A stretch of 64,000 nt of DNA from Bacteroidetes bacterium HGW-Bacteroidetes-5 (lineage in GTDB: Bacteria; Bacteroidota; Bacteroidia; Bacteroidales; UBA932): the NCBI GenBank assembly GCA_002842515.1, contig PHDC01000001.1, forward strand, positions 1,674,001 through 1,738,000, in the 5' to 3' direction. This document shows positions 52,585 to 60,941 of the stretch, piece by piece (the stretch's first letter is position 1; the number at the start of each line of letters is the position of its first letter). The translations under genes and the position numbers were made by a program. The notes below the pieces were generated by a model. The model was not told the origin of the DNA. It was given only the letters and a program-made list of their open reading frames with translations, and searched no databases.

Positions 52585-53127
52585 TTAAACGGACTCTCTT
52601 AATATATCCTGAATTTTTTGAAAAGCGTGGTGATAAGATGCTTTAAGTGCCCCTACAGATGTTCCCAAGATTTCGGAGATCTCTTCGTATTTCATCTCTT
52701 CGTAGTAACGCATTGTAAAGACAACTCTCTGTTTATCCGGAAGTTTCATTATTGCCTTCCGAAATATTCGCTGAGCTTCGTCTCCATTGAAGAAGGGATC
52801 TGCCTCAACTTGATTCTCCACCTGTTTGGAGTAGTCGCTCAGTGAGAAAAAAGCTCTTAATTTTGACCTTTTCAAAAAAGTGAGGGTCTCATTTGTTGCA
52901 ATCCGGTACAACCAGGTGTATAGACGAGACTCTTCACGAAACTGAGGGAGTGCTCCCCACGCTTTTATGAGAGAGTTCTGGAGTATGTCATTTGCATCTT
53001 CGTGCGAACCTGCAAGTTTACGGATGTGCCAGTACAATCTCTCACTGTATTTGTCCACGATAAGGTTAAAGGCGTAGTTCTCCTTTCCCTGCTCTCTGTA
53101 TAACGCCAAGAGATCCTTATCGTCCAT
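52585..53127 (-). CDS. ECF RNA polymerase sigma factor
   Basis: 180 residues. Region 2 holds YAFNLIVDKYSERLYWHIRK, SHEDANDILQNSLIKAW and LYTWLYRIATNETLTFLKRS; region 4 has LPDKQRVVFTMRYYEEMKYE and ILGTSVGALKASYHHAFQKI. It starts only 17 bases after the stop of the transketolase C-terminal gene and so may be expressed with it. Downstream genes are a membrane protein and a Spy-like periplasmic protein. Confidence 0.93.
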   Translation of the reverse strand: MDDKDLLALYREQGKENYAFNLIVDKYSERLYWHIRKLAGSHEDANDILQNSLIKAWGALPQFREESRLYTWLYRIATNETLTFLKRSKLRAFFSLSDYSKQVENQVEADPFFNGDEAQRIFRKAIMKLPDKQRVVFTMRYYEEMKYEEISEILGTSVGALKASYHHAFQKIQDILRESV

Positions 53128-53144
53128 TATAAATTAGTTGTCAA

Positions 53145-54122
53145 TTACTTAGAAAGCGCTAACTTCTTTGCAATAACTCTTTTAACTGCATCTGCAATGT
53201 TAATTGAAGATAGCTTATACTCCTTTAATAGCTCTGCCGGCTCTCCGCTCTGCCCAAAAAGATCATCCACTGCAACAAACTCTGTCGGGGTTGGAAGCTC
53301 TTTCGCAAGAAATGCTGCAATCAATTCTCCCATCCCGCCCGCAATAAGGTGCTCCTCTGCTGTGACAACAGCTCCTGTCTTTGCCGCTGATTCTAAGACT
53401 GCTTTCTTGTCCAAAGGTTTAATCGTATGGATGTTTATTACCTCTACGCTGATACCCTCATCTTCCAGCATACCTGCTGCAACTATCGCCTCCCAAACCA
53501 GGTGGCCTGTGGCAAAAATCGTTACATCACGGCCTTGCGCAAGTGTGATCGCTTTACCAATCTCAAACTTTGCATCTGCAGGGGTAAAGTTGGGAACTGA
53601 TGGGCGGCCGAACCGAAGATAGACCGGTCCGTGATGCTTTGCAATCTCTATTGTGGCCGCTTTTGTCTGGTTATAGTCACACGGATTAATAACCACAAGG
53701 TTAGGGAGCATTCTCATCAACCCTATATCCTCCATAATCTGGTGAGTGGCACCATCTTCGCCAAGAGTAATCCCGGCGTGAGATGCGCATATCTTAACAT
53801 TTGTCTCGGAGTAGGCAACACTCTGGCGTACCTGATCGTAAACCCTGCCTGTAGCAAACCCCGCAAAAGTTCCCGCATAGGGAATCTTTCCCGAGAGCGC
53901 CAGCCCGGCAGATGTTCCTATCATATTTGCCTCTGCAATCCCGCACTGAATAAACCTATCCGGAAACTCGGCGGCAAATGCCTCCATCTTAAGAGAACCG
54001 GTAAGGTCTGCACAAAGTGCGATTACATCTGCATTCTCGCGTCCAACCTCAAGTAACCCTGCGCCAAAACCAGACCTGGTATCCTTATTGCCTGTATTTA
54101 TGAATTTTTCTGTTATTTTCAT
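53145..54122 (-). CDS. Transketolase C-terminal subunit
   Basis: 325 residues covering the pyrimidine-binding and C-terminal transketolase domains. Landmarks are NADVIALCADLTGSLKMEAF, RFIQCGIAEANMIGTSAGLA (with the catalytic Glu), AGITLGEDGATHQIMEDIGL and the C-terminal TAEEHLIAGGMGELIAAFLA. It forms an active enzyme only together with the N-terminal subunit encoded 20 bases upstream. Split transketolases are common in archaea and some bacteria. It transfers two-carbon units in the non-oxidative pentose phosphate pathway. Confidence 0.92.
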   Translation of the reverse strand: MKITEKFINTGNKDTRSGFGAGLLEVGRENADVIALCADLTGSLKMEAFAAEFPDRFIQCGIAEANMIGTSAGLALSGKIPYAGTFAGFATGRVYDQVRQSVAYSETNVKICASHAGITLGEDGATHQIMEDIGLMRMLPNLVVINPCDYNQTKAATIEIAKHHGPVYLRFGRPSVPNFTPADAKFEIGKAITLAQGRDVTIFATGHLVWEAIVAAGMLEDEGISVEVINIHTIKPLDKKAVLESAAKTGAVVTAEEHLIAGGMGELIAAFLAKELPTPTEFVAVDDLFGQSGEPAELLKEYKLSSINIADAVKRVIAKKLALSK

Positions 54123-54142
54123 TGTAACTCTTTATTAATCAA

Positions 54143-54988
54143 TTAAAAATCTCCAAGAGTCTCCTTTAGTTGACTAAGTGCATTTGCAGTCTGCTCACTA
54201 TTTGGAGCCTTACCGTGCCAGTGGTGCGTACCCTGCATAAAGTCCACCCCTTTTCCCATATCTGTCTTCATAAGCAGCATCTTTGGTTTTCCGTCACCGG
54301 CGGTACTCTTCGCCCAGCGCATAGCCTCAACAACATCCGTCATATTGTTGCCGTTTACAACTCTGCAGTTCCATCCGAAAGAGCGCCATTTTGCCTCGAG
54401 ATCTCCCAGATCCAATATTGAGCTCACCGGGCCATCTATCTGCTGGCCGTTCCAGTCTGTGAATGCAATTAATTTATCTAATTTGTGTTGCGCAGCAAAA
54501 AGCGCAGCTTCCCAAATCTGACCCTCTTCGCTCTCTCCGTCACCGATAAGAACATATACCATATTATCCTCTCCGGCTGCTCTTTTTGCAAGAGCGGCAC
54601 CGCAAGAGACCGAGAGCCCCTGTCCTAGAGAACCGGATGCAATATGTACACCCGGAAGCCCTCTCTCTACCGAGGGGTGACCCTGAAGGCGTGAGCCGAG
54701 TTTGCGGAATGTTTTGAGCTCCTCTGTAGGGAAATATCCCGAACGGGCAAGAACGCTGTAAAAGAGAGGAGAGAGGTGACCCGCCGAAAGGAAAAACATA
54801 TCTGCACCCTTACCATCTCTGTTCCATTTTGTGGGATTGTGATTCATCTCACTGAAAAATAGCGCAGTGAGGATATCTGCACTGCCTAAAGAGCCGCCGG
54901 GGTGTCCGGAACCGGCCATATTTACCATTCGGATAATATCTCTTCTTACCTGAGATGCGATCTCCTGTAATTTTGTTATTTCTGCCAT
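54143..54988 (-). CDS. Transketolase N-terminal (TPP-binding) subunit
   Basis: 281 residues with the thiamine-diphosphate domain. GSGHPGGSLGSADILTALFF, HLSPLFYSVLARSGYFP, and the TPP/Mg motif from IGDGESEEGQIWEAAL through FTDWNGQQIDG are all present. First gene of the operon tktN-tktC-ECF sigma-membrane protein-Spy-like protein; divergent from lepA across 104 bases. Confidence 0.92.
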   Translation of the reverse strand: MAEITKLQEIASQVRRDIIRMVNMAGSGHPGGSLGSADILTALFFSEMNHNPTKWNRDGKGADMFFLSAGHLSPLFYSVLARSGYFPTEELKTFRKLGSRLQGHPSVERGLPGVHIASGSLGQGLSVSCGAALAKRAAGEDNMVYVLIGDGESEEGQIWEAALFAAQHKLDKLIAFTDWNGQQIDGPVSSILDLGDLEAKWRSFGWNCRVVNGNNMTDVVEAMRWAKSTAGDGKPKMLLMKTDMGKGVDFMQGTHHWHGKAPNSEQTANALSQLKETLGDF

Positions 54989-55018
54989 AATAATTTTAAA
55001 GAGTTGTTACTATTGGCG

Positions 55019-55026
55019 CAAAGATA
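55019..55026 (-). promoter_or_regulatory. Possible -7 box for the transketolase operon
   Basis: The minus strand reads TATCTTTG, matching TAnnTTTG, 30 bases before the start of the N-terminal subunit gene. No clear -33 element. Confidence 0.35.
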
Positions 55027-55056
55027 CTATCAAACTTATAATTTTGGAATTATTTT

Positions 55057-55064
55057 TATCTTTG
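55057..55064 (+). promoter_or_regulatory. Possible -7 box for lepA
   Basis: TATCTTTG matches TAnnTTTG, 28 bases before the lepA start. A -33 element at the normal spacing is not evident. Confidence 0.35.
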
Positions 55065-55092
55065 CAGCTATTAACGTCGCTTAAATTGTAAA

Positions 55093-56880
55093 ATGAAGCA
55101 AATTAGGAACTTTTGTATTATAGCCCACATCGATCACGGGAAGAGTACCCTCGCAGACAGGCTTCTGGAGGCTACCAAGACCATTACCCCGAGAGATATG
55201 GATAACCAGGTACTGGACTCGATGGATCTGGAGAGAGAGAAGGGAATTACCATTAAGAGCCACGCCATTCAAATGGACTATGAGTACAAAGGGGTACAGT
55301 ATGTTCTTAATCTCATAGATACTCCCGGTCACGTAGACTTCTCATACGAGGTCTCCCGTGCAATTGCCTCCTGTGAAGGGGCTCTTTTGGTTGTAGATGC
55401 TACACAGGGAATTCAGGCGCAGACCATCTCTAATTTATACCTGGCAATCAATCACGACCTGGAGATTATTCCGGTTCTAAACAAGATTGATATGGATGCC
55501 GCTATGATAGAGTCGGTTAAAGATCAAATCATTGAACTCATCGGATGTAAAGATGAGGAGATTCTATTGGCAAGTGCCAAAACCGGAGTAGGGATAGATG
55601 CGATTCTTGAGGCGATTGTAGAGAAGGTTCCACCACCGCAAGGTAAAGAGGATGCTCCCCTTCAGGCACTTATTTTTGACTCTGTATTCAACTCTTTTAG
55701 AGGAATCATTGCATATTTCAAGGTAGAGAACGGAACAATTCGCAAGGGAGATAAAGTGAAGTTTGTCCATACCGGTAAAGAGTATGAGGCAGATGAGGTA
55801 GGAAAGCTTCGTCTAAAGATGATACCTACCGGCGAGGTGGGAACAGGAGATGTTGGATATATAATCTCCGGAATAAAAACTGCGAGCGAAGTAAAGGTGG
55901 GAGATACCATAACACATAGAGAGAGACCGTGCAGTGACTCAATTGCCGGCTTCGAAGAGGTTAAGCCAATGGTATTTGCCGGTCTATATCCGGTTGAGGC
56001 AGATGAGTACGAAGATCTGCGCAGTTCGCTGGAAAAGCTTCAACTGAACGACGCCTCTCTGGTATTTGAACCGGAGTCATCTCTGGCCCTCGGTTTTGGA
56101 TTCCGTTGCGGGTTCCTGGGACTCTTACATATGGAGATTGTTCAGGAGCGACTCTACAGGGAGTTCGATATGGATGTTATCACAACTGTCCCTAACGTAT
56201 CATATAAGGTATTTACCACCCAGAAAGAGGTGCTGGATGTGCACAACCCATCGGGGTTACCGGCGCCAACCCTTATTGACTATATAGAGGAGCCATATAT
56301 CCGCGCACAGATAATCTCCAGGGCAGATTTCTTTGGTGTGATTATGAAGCTGTGTCTGGATAAGAGGGGAACCCTCATCAGCCAGAACTTTCTTACCCGC
56401 GAAAGAGTGGAGCTCAACTTCGATATGCCGCTTGCAGAGATTGTCTTTGACTTTTATGACAAGCTAAAATCTGTCTCCAGAGGTTACGCATCTTTTGATT
56501 ACCACGTAATCGGTTATAAAGAGGCGGTTCTTGTGAAGCTGGACATACTTCTCAATGCAGAGCCCGTTGATGCACTCTCTTGCCTTATTCATCGTGACCA
56601 CGCCTACGACTTTGGTCGCAAAATGTGTGAAAAGCTCAAAGAGCTCATCCCCCGCCAGCAATTCGACATCGCCATCCAGGCAGCCATCGGCGCCAAGATT
56701 ATTGCCCGCGAAACTGTTAAAGCCGTGCGTAAAGATGTAACAGCAAAATGCTACGGAGGAGATATCTCCCGAAAAAGAAAGCTACTGGAGAAACAGAAAA
56801 AAGGTAAAAAGCGAATGCGCCAGGTAGGCAATGTAGAGGTGCCTCAAAGTGCCTTTATGGCCGTCCTTAAACTAGACTAA
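55093..56880 (+). CDS. lepA: Elongation factor 4 (LepA)
   Basis: 595 residues. Canonical GTPase motifs AHIDHGKST near 10-18, [16 protein letters not shown] with the catalytic His, and LNKIDMD. LepA-specific blocks are [40 protein letters not shown] and the C-terminal [19 protein letters not shown]. It binds ribosomes and helps assembly or back-translocation under stress. In contrast to the EF-G2-type gene at 47996, its catalytic residues are intact. Confidence 0.97.
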   Translation: MKQIRNFCIIAHIDHGKSTLADRLLEATKTITPRDMDNQVLDSMDLEREKGITIKSHAIQMDYEYKGVQYVLNLIDTPGHVDFSYEVSRAIASCEGALLVVDATQGIQAQTISNLYLAINHDLEIIPVLNKIDMDAAMIESVKDQIIELIGCKDEEILLASAKTGVGIDAILEAIVEKVPPPQGKEDAPLQALIFDSVFNSFRGIIAYFKVENGTIRKGDKVKFVHTGKEYEADEVGKLRLKMIPTGEVGTGDVGYIISGIKTASEVKVGDTITHRERPCSDSIAGFEEVKPMVFAGLYPVEADEYEDLRSSLEKLQLNDASLVFEPESSLALGFGFRCGFLGLLHMEIVQERLYREFDMDVITTVPNVSYKVFTTQKEVLDVHNPSGLPAPTLIDYIEEPYIRAQIISRADFFGVIMKLCLDKRGTLISQNFLTRERVELNFDMPLAEIVFDFYDKLKSVSRGYASFDYHVIGYKEAVLVKLDILLNAEPVDALSCLIHRDHAYDFGRKMCEKLKELIPRQQFDIAIQAAIGAKIIARETVKAVRKDVTAKCYGGDISRKRKLLEKQKKGKKRMRQVGNVEVPQSAFMAVLKLD

Positions 56881-56898
56881 AAATAAATCAAGTGTAGC

Positions 56899-57582
56899 TT
56901 AATCGCCAAAGCGATATCCAATGCCCGACTCTGTAATTATTAATGTCGGGTTGGATGGATTATTTTCAATCTTCTTTCTTAATTGCGCAACAAATACTCT
57001 CAAGTATTGTGTTTGCTCAATATATCCATATCCCCAAACCTCTTTGAGAATACTCTTATGGGTGAGTACACACCCCTGGTTTTTTGCCATTAAACAGAGA
57101 AGGGAGTACTCTGTAGATGTGAGCTTTATTATTTTTCCATCCCTCTTTACAATATGATTAATCATATCTATACTAAGTGACCCAAACTCTAATACCGGGA
57201 CCTCTGCTCCCTTTTCGCTTAGTCTTATTGCTGCTCTTATTCTGGCTAGTAACTCGCCTGTTCTGAAAGGTTTTGTAAGATAGTCATTAGCTCCGCTATC
57301 TAGAGCCATAATAATATCTTCTTCAGAATTACGGACAGAAAGTATAATTATTGGCTTATAAAACCACTCTCGAAGTCTCTTTAAGACCTCCAGTCCCTCG
57401 ATATCAGGTAGTCCCAGATCGAGAATTATTAGCGCTGGACTATGGGTAGCAGCATCTACCACTCCACTTTTACCTGTCTCAGCTGAAATCACTTTATAGC
57501 CGTTTAGTGATAGAGAGATCTCTAATAAACGACGTATCTGTATTTCATCATCAATAATTAATATTGTAGTATTTTCTGCCAT
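56899..57582 (-). CDS. KdpE-like response regulator
   Basis: 227 residues from the ATG at 57582 (MAENTTILIIDDE); a TTG at 57591 is less likely. Receiver domain with the acidic pair IIDDE, phosphoacceptor Asp55 in LIILDLGLPDIEG and Lys in YLTKPFRTGELLARIR, followed by an OmpR-type winged helix with KLTSTEYSLLCLMAKNQGCV and QYLRVFVAQLRKKIE. The 10-base gap to the kinase gene shows a matched pair. It probably controls the trkH operon in which it lies, or other K+ genes. Confidence 0.92.
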   Translation of the reverse strand: MAENTTILIIDDEIQIRRLLEISLSLNGYKVISAETGKSGVVDAATHSPALIILDLGLPDIEGLEVLKRLREWFYKPIIILSVRNSEEDIIMALDSGANDYLTKPFRTGELLARIRAAIRLSEKGAEVPVLEFGSLSIDMINHIVKRDGKIIKLTSTEYSLLCLMAKNQGCVLTHKSILKEVWGYGYIEQTQYLRVFVAQLRKKIENNPSNPTLIITESGIGYRFGD

Positions 57583-57592
57583 ATTATACAAT

Positions 57593-59119
57593 TTATGTTT
57601 TTAAATCGGGAAATTCAGAAGGAGTTTCAGATGGAATCTTAATAGTAAAGGCAGCACCTCCCTCTTTTCTGTTTTCCAGAACTATTGTACCTTGATGGGC
57701 CTCGACAAAACCCTTTGTAATCGACAGTCCTAACCCTAACCCTCCGGATTTCAACCCATCAACCTTAAAAAATTTGTTAAAGACATTCTCTATTGCGCTT
57801 TCCGGGAAGCCGGGACCACTGTCTTCTATCTTAATTACCAGATATCCATTGTCATAATATATACTCAGCCATATTTTTGAAGATAGGGGTGTATATTCAC
57901 AAGAGTTGTAAATCAAATTATATAGTACCTGCTCAATTAGCCCGAAATCAATTTTTACAAGAGGCATATCTTCCTGTATAGAGACATTAAAAGTGAATAA
58001 TTCAAGCTCTTCATTTAAATCTTCCCTTATTTTGCTGACCAAATCATTCACATCACACCAAAGAAGGCGCGTGGAAATCCTGCCACTCTCCAAGCGGGAC
58101 ATATTCAAAAGGTTTTCAATAAGTCGATTCAAACGGATTGATGCTGTGAAAATCTCCCTGTAAAGCTCTGGCTGCACCTTTTCTGGACTAGGTAAAGAAA
58201 GTAGAGTATCAGCTGCTCCAAGGATTGTTGCAACCGGTATTCTTAACTCGTGAGATATTGAGTTAAATAGGGTTTTAAACAGTCTGTCAGATTCATCAAG
58301 CAACCACGCTCTTTGTGCAATTTCTCCAAGAAACTCTCGTTCAAGAGCGCTGGAAATCTGGGTAAGAAATGTGTCCCAAAAAATCTTTCTATCACCCGAA
58401 AAAGACCCGTTATGCTTTACCACTACCACGCCGGTGTTTACTCTAGTTCCCAGTAAAGGATAAAATGTATTTGCCTCATTTACGAAAGTGTTTGTATATC
58501 TGCCGGCACAGTGGGAGTTATTTAATGCCCACTCTGCAATATCATTTTCGTTTGATTCAAGTGTGTCGCTTTTTTGTAAACGATATGAGCTGTTGAGACT
58601 TCCTCCGTGCTCGACCAAAATAAAAACAGGATTTAAGGAAAAAGTTATCTCTATTTCTTTGGTGGCAACAGAAATAACATCAACAATACCATATGAATCA
58701 GAAAGTTTTTTTGTTAACACAAAAAGTGCATTTGTTCTCTCCTCTCTCTCTCTGGCCAGTCTCTCCTGCTTCCGCACCCGGGTAGTTAAAACGCCATTAA
58801 CAAAAGCAATAATGAAGAACATCCCAAACATCAAAATATCCTCGGGCTTCTCTATATGGAAAGTTAAGCGAGGAGGAATAAACATAAAATTCCACACAAG
58901 CGCACTTAAGGTTGACATTAATAAAACCGGGCCTACGCTCATTATTGTTGCCATAATTGAGACGACGAATAACAATATAAAGGAGACTATATGATAACTT
59001 TGAATATTGGAAAGAGGAGAGCAAAGCAGCGCCGTACATCCTACAATAATAATAGAGAGTAGATATTGATTTATATGGACTTTTAATCCAAACAGAGCTT
59101 TTAGATTGTTTTTTTCCAT
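57593..59119 (-). CDS. KdpD-like sensor kinase lacking the N-terminal KdpD domain
   Basis: 508 residues, against about 890 for KdpD. The protein starts directly at the DUF4118 four-helix membrane part (about 18-112), followed by a GAF-like region (135-265), the HisKA domain with His290 in NSISHELRIPVATILG, and the ATPase with NLIYNSCEYTP and GPGFPESAIENVFNKFF. The KdpD sensor and USP domains, which bind c-di-AMP or K+ signals in full-length KdpD, are absent. It is encoded between trkH and the KdpE-like regulator. Confidence 0.9.
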   Translation of the reverse strand: MEKNNLKALFGLKVHINQYLLSIIIVGCTALLCSPLSNIQSYHIVSFILLFVVSIMATIMSVGPVLLMSTLSALVWNFMFIPPRLTFHIEKPEDILMFGMFFIIAFVNGVLTTRVRKQERLAREREERTNALFVLTKKLSDSYGIVDVISVATKEIEITFSLNPVFILVEHGGSLNSSYRLQKSDTLESNENDIAEWALNNSHCAGRYTNTFVNEANTFYPLLGTRVNTGVVVVKHNGSFSGDRKIFWDTFLTQISSALEREFLGEIAQRAWLLDESDRLFKTLFNSISHELRIPVATILGAADTLLSLPSPEKVQPELYREIFTASIRLNRLIENLLNMSRLESGRISTRLLWCDVNDLVSKIREDLNEELELFTFNVSIQEDMPLVKIDFGLIEQVLYNLIYNSCEYTPLSSKIWLSIYYDNGYLVIKIEDSGPGFPESAIENVFNKFFKVDGLKSGGLGLGLSITKGFVEAHQGTIVLENRKEGGAAFTIKIPSETPSEFPDLKT

Positions 59120-59177
59120 CCGAAATTATATATCAATTTATTAAGAGGGCTTTATAATTCAAAGTTATATTAAAATT

Positions 59178-60743
59178 CTAGAATTTTCTGAATGTAAAAA
59201 TTGCACGAATTAGTGCAAATACCGGAATTATCTCCAACCTGCCCGCCCACATCTGGAAAATGTATATCAGCTCCAGAGTAGGTGACATAGAAGGGTCGGT
59301 GATTCCGGATGAAAGTCCTACGGTTGCTTGGGCAGATGCCGATTCAAACAGAGCATCCGCAAAATCAAATGAGTCGCTGACAAAAAATGTGGAAACTATT
59401 GATGATCCAATAATTAGAATAAAAAATAGTATTGATATAGAAGCCGCTTTGGTAAACTCTCGGTACATTGCCTCGGGGGTAAGAGATCTTCCGTTAAACT
59501 TTATGTTTCTAATGGTATTTTCTGAATAGAAGGTCTTTGTTATTTGCCATGTTATTCCTTTATATATTATGATTGCGCGTATCATTTTAATTCCTCCGAC
59601 TGTAGCTCCGGATGCCCCTCCGATGAACATTCCCGCTGCAACTATAAAGACGATAGATTTCCAATCCCAGATTCCTATGTTTGATGTTTGCCATCCGGTT
59701 GTTGACATTCCGCTGATGAATTGAAAAATTCCTTCACGAACAGGGTGAGGAACTACATCTGCCTTAAATAGCAGAAAAGAGAGAACAATACTACCGGTTA
59801 TGAACATGATAATGAGGCTGCGAGTTTGCATATCATCCCAAATCTCTTTTATTCTTAGTTTATATATGATTTTATAGAAAAAAGGAATTGAAAATGAGCC
59901 GAGTATCATTGGTAATAAATATAACATCTCCATTTTAGCAGAGTTATAAGTTCCTATACTGTCGTCAAGTGTACTGAATCCGCCTGTAGACTGACCGGCC
60001 ATAGCGTGATTAATAGAATCAAATATATTTTCTTCTAAAGGGTAATCTGGTAAAATGAGATGAGTGCCGATAAATAAAAAGAGAGTCGAAAATATCGTTA
60101 AAGATAAATAGACTTTCCAGATAGCTCTTGCCGTATCAATTACTCTTGGCCTCAACTTTTCGCCTGTAGATTCAGATCCATATAGCAGAAGCGCACTCTT
60201 CCCTGAATTTTGCTTGAATATTGCCAGCACCATTACTATGAAACCCGCTCCACCTACCCATTGTGCCAAAGATCTGTAAAAAAGGATGCCTTTACCGACA
60301 GATGGCTCGTGAACGGCCATTGTAAGTCCGGTTGTTGTATAGGAGCTCATACTTTCAAAAAAGCAATGCAGGGGGTTTCGGAAATAGAGCAGACTTGAAA
60401 TGTCATAACTTGCTCCGGGAGGTATGAATTCATTCATTATTGCCTCAGGAGTAATATAAGCAACGATAAAGAAGGGCAGACCTCCAAACAGGGTAACTAT
60501 AAACCAGCCGGATGCCACAACGATTAATATTTGATTGTAGTGAGGCCCATCCATAGAGATATATTTTCGATGAAAAAAATGTCCTGTTGACATAACTGTA
60601 ATACCGGAAATTAAAAATCCGGCAGCAGAATACCACTCTCCATACAATATTGACACAAAAGAAGGTACAAGCTCAACAATCCCAAGCACAATAAGAAGGT
60701 CACCTATTTGTTTGAGCAGTATTTTATATTTTAAATTTTTCAT
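59178..60743 (-). CDS. trkH: TrkH/KtrB-family potassium uptake protein
   Basis: 521 residues. Four pore repeats with filter-like stretches: SSYTTTGLTM, AGQSTGGFST, SGMSTTGWQTS and SAQATVGLSSG; the third loop GASGATVGGIKMIRA is typical of TrkH. It conducts K+ into the cell, usually gated by TrkA/KtrA, for which no gene is seen here. A strong Shine-Dalgarno (GGAGGT) stands before the ATG, uncommon in this window. First gene of the trkH-kinase-regulator operon. Confidence 0.93.
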   Translation of the reverse strand: MKNLKYKILLKQIGDLLIVLGIVELVPSFVSILYGEWYSAAGFLISGITVMSTGHFFHRKYISMDGPHYNQILIVVASGWFIVTLFGGLPFFIVAYITPEAIMNEFIPPGASYDISSLLYFRNPLHCFFESMSSYTTTGLTMAVHEPSVGKGILFYRSLAQWVGGAGFIVMVLAIFKQNSGKSALLLYGSESTGEKLRPRVIDTARAIWKVYLSLTIFSTLFLFIGTHLILPDYPLEENIFDSINHAMAGQSTGGFSTLDDSIGTYNSAKMEMLYLLPMILGSFSIPFFYKIIYKLRIKEIWDDMQTRSLIIMFITGSIVLSFLLFKADVVPHPVREGIFQFISGMSTTGWQTSNIGIWDWKSIVFIVAAGMFIGGASGATVGGIKMIRAIIIYKGITWQITKTFYSENTIRNIKFNGRSLTPEAMYREFTKAASISILFFILIIGSSIVSTFFVSDSFDFADALFESASAQATVGLSSGITDPSMSPTLELIYIFQMWAGRLEIIPVFALIRAIFTFRKF

Positions 60744-60745
60744 GT

Positions 60746-60751
60746 ACCTCC
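60746..60751 (-). promoter_or_regulatory. Strong ribosome-binding site of trkH
   Basis: The minus strand reads GGAGGT two bases before the trkH ATG region, a nearly perfect Shine-Dalgarno sequence. Most genes in the window lack one, as is normal in Bacteroidetes, so its presence fixes the start and may raise trkH translation. Confidence 0.6.
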
Positions 60752-60852
60752 AATTTTAAAAGGTGCACAAAGTTGATCGAAATTGTATAAGTGGTTTATA
60801 AAGATTTGGGTAAGGTTATAAATATTTTATAAGATTATTCTTGTCCGGGCAA

Positions 60853-60884
60853 ATACTGTCGCCACGCATAAGTGGCGACAGTAT
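60853..60884. other. 13-bp perfect hairpin upstream of trkH
   Basis: ATACTGTCGCCAC (60853-60865) and GTGGCGACAGTAT (60872-60884) are exact reverse complements around a 6-base loop. It lies about 110 bases upstream of trkH and just beyond a terminator-like hairpin at 60892-60921. It may be a second terminator, an attenuator in the trkH leader, or a protein-binding palindrome. Confidence 0.7.
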
Positions 60885-60891
60885 AAAGAAG

Positions 60892-60921
60892 AAGAGGCTG
60901 CCTAAAAATAGACAGCCTCTT
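60892..60921 (-). terminator. Terminator of the OmpA-like/TPR lipoprotein gene
   Basis: AAGAGGCTG (60892-60900) pairs with CAGCCTCTT (60913-60921), with three more pairs in the loop. On the minus strand it is followed by a pyrimidine-rich CTTCTTCTTT and sits 21 bases past the stop of the lipoprotein gene. Confidence 0.75.
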
Positions 60922-60941
60922 GCATTTATAGGATAATCAGA

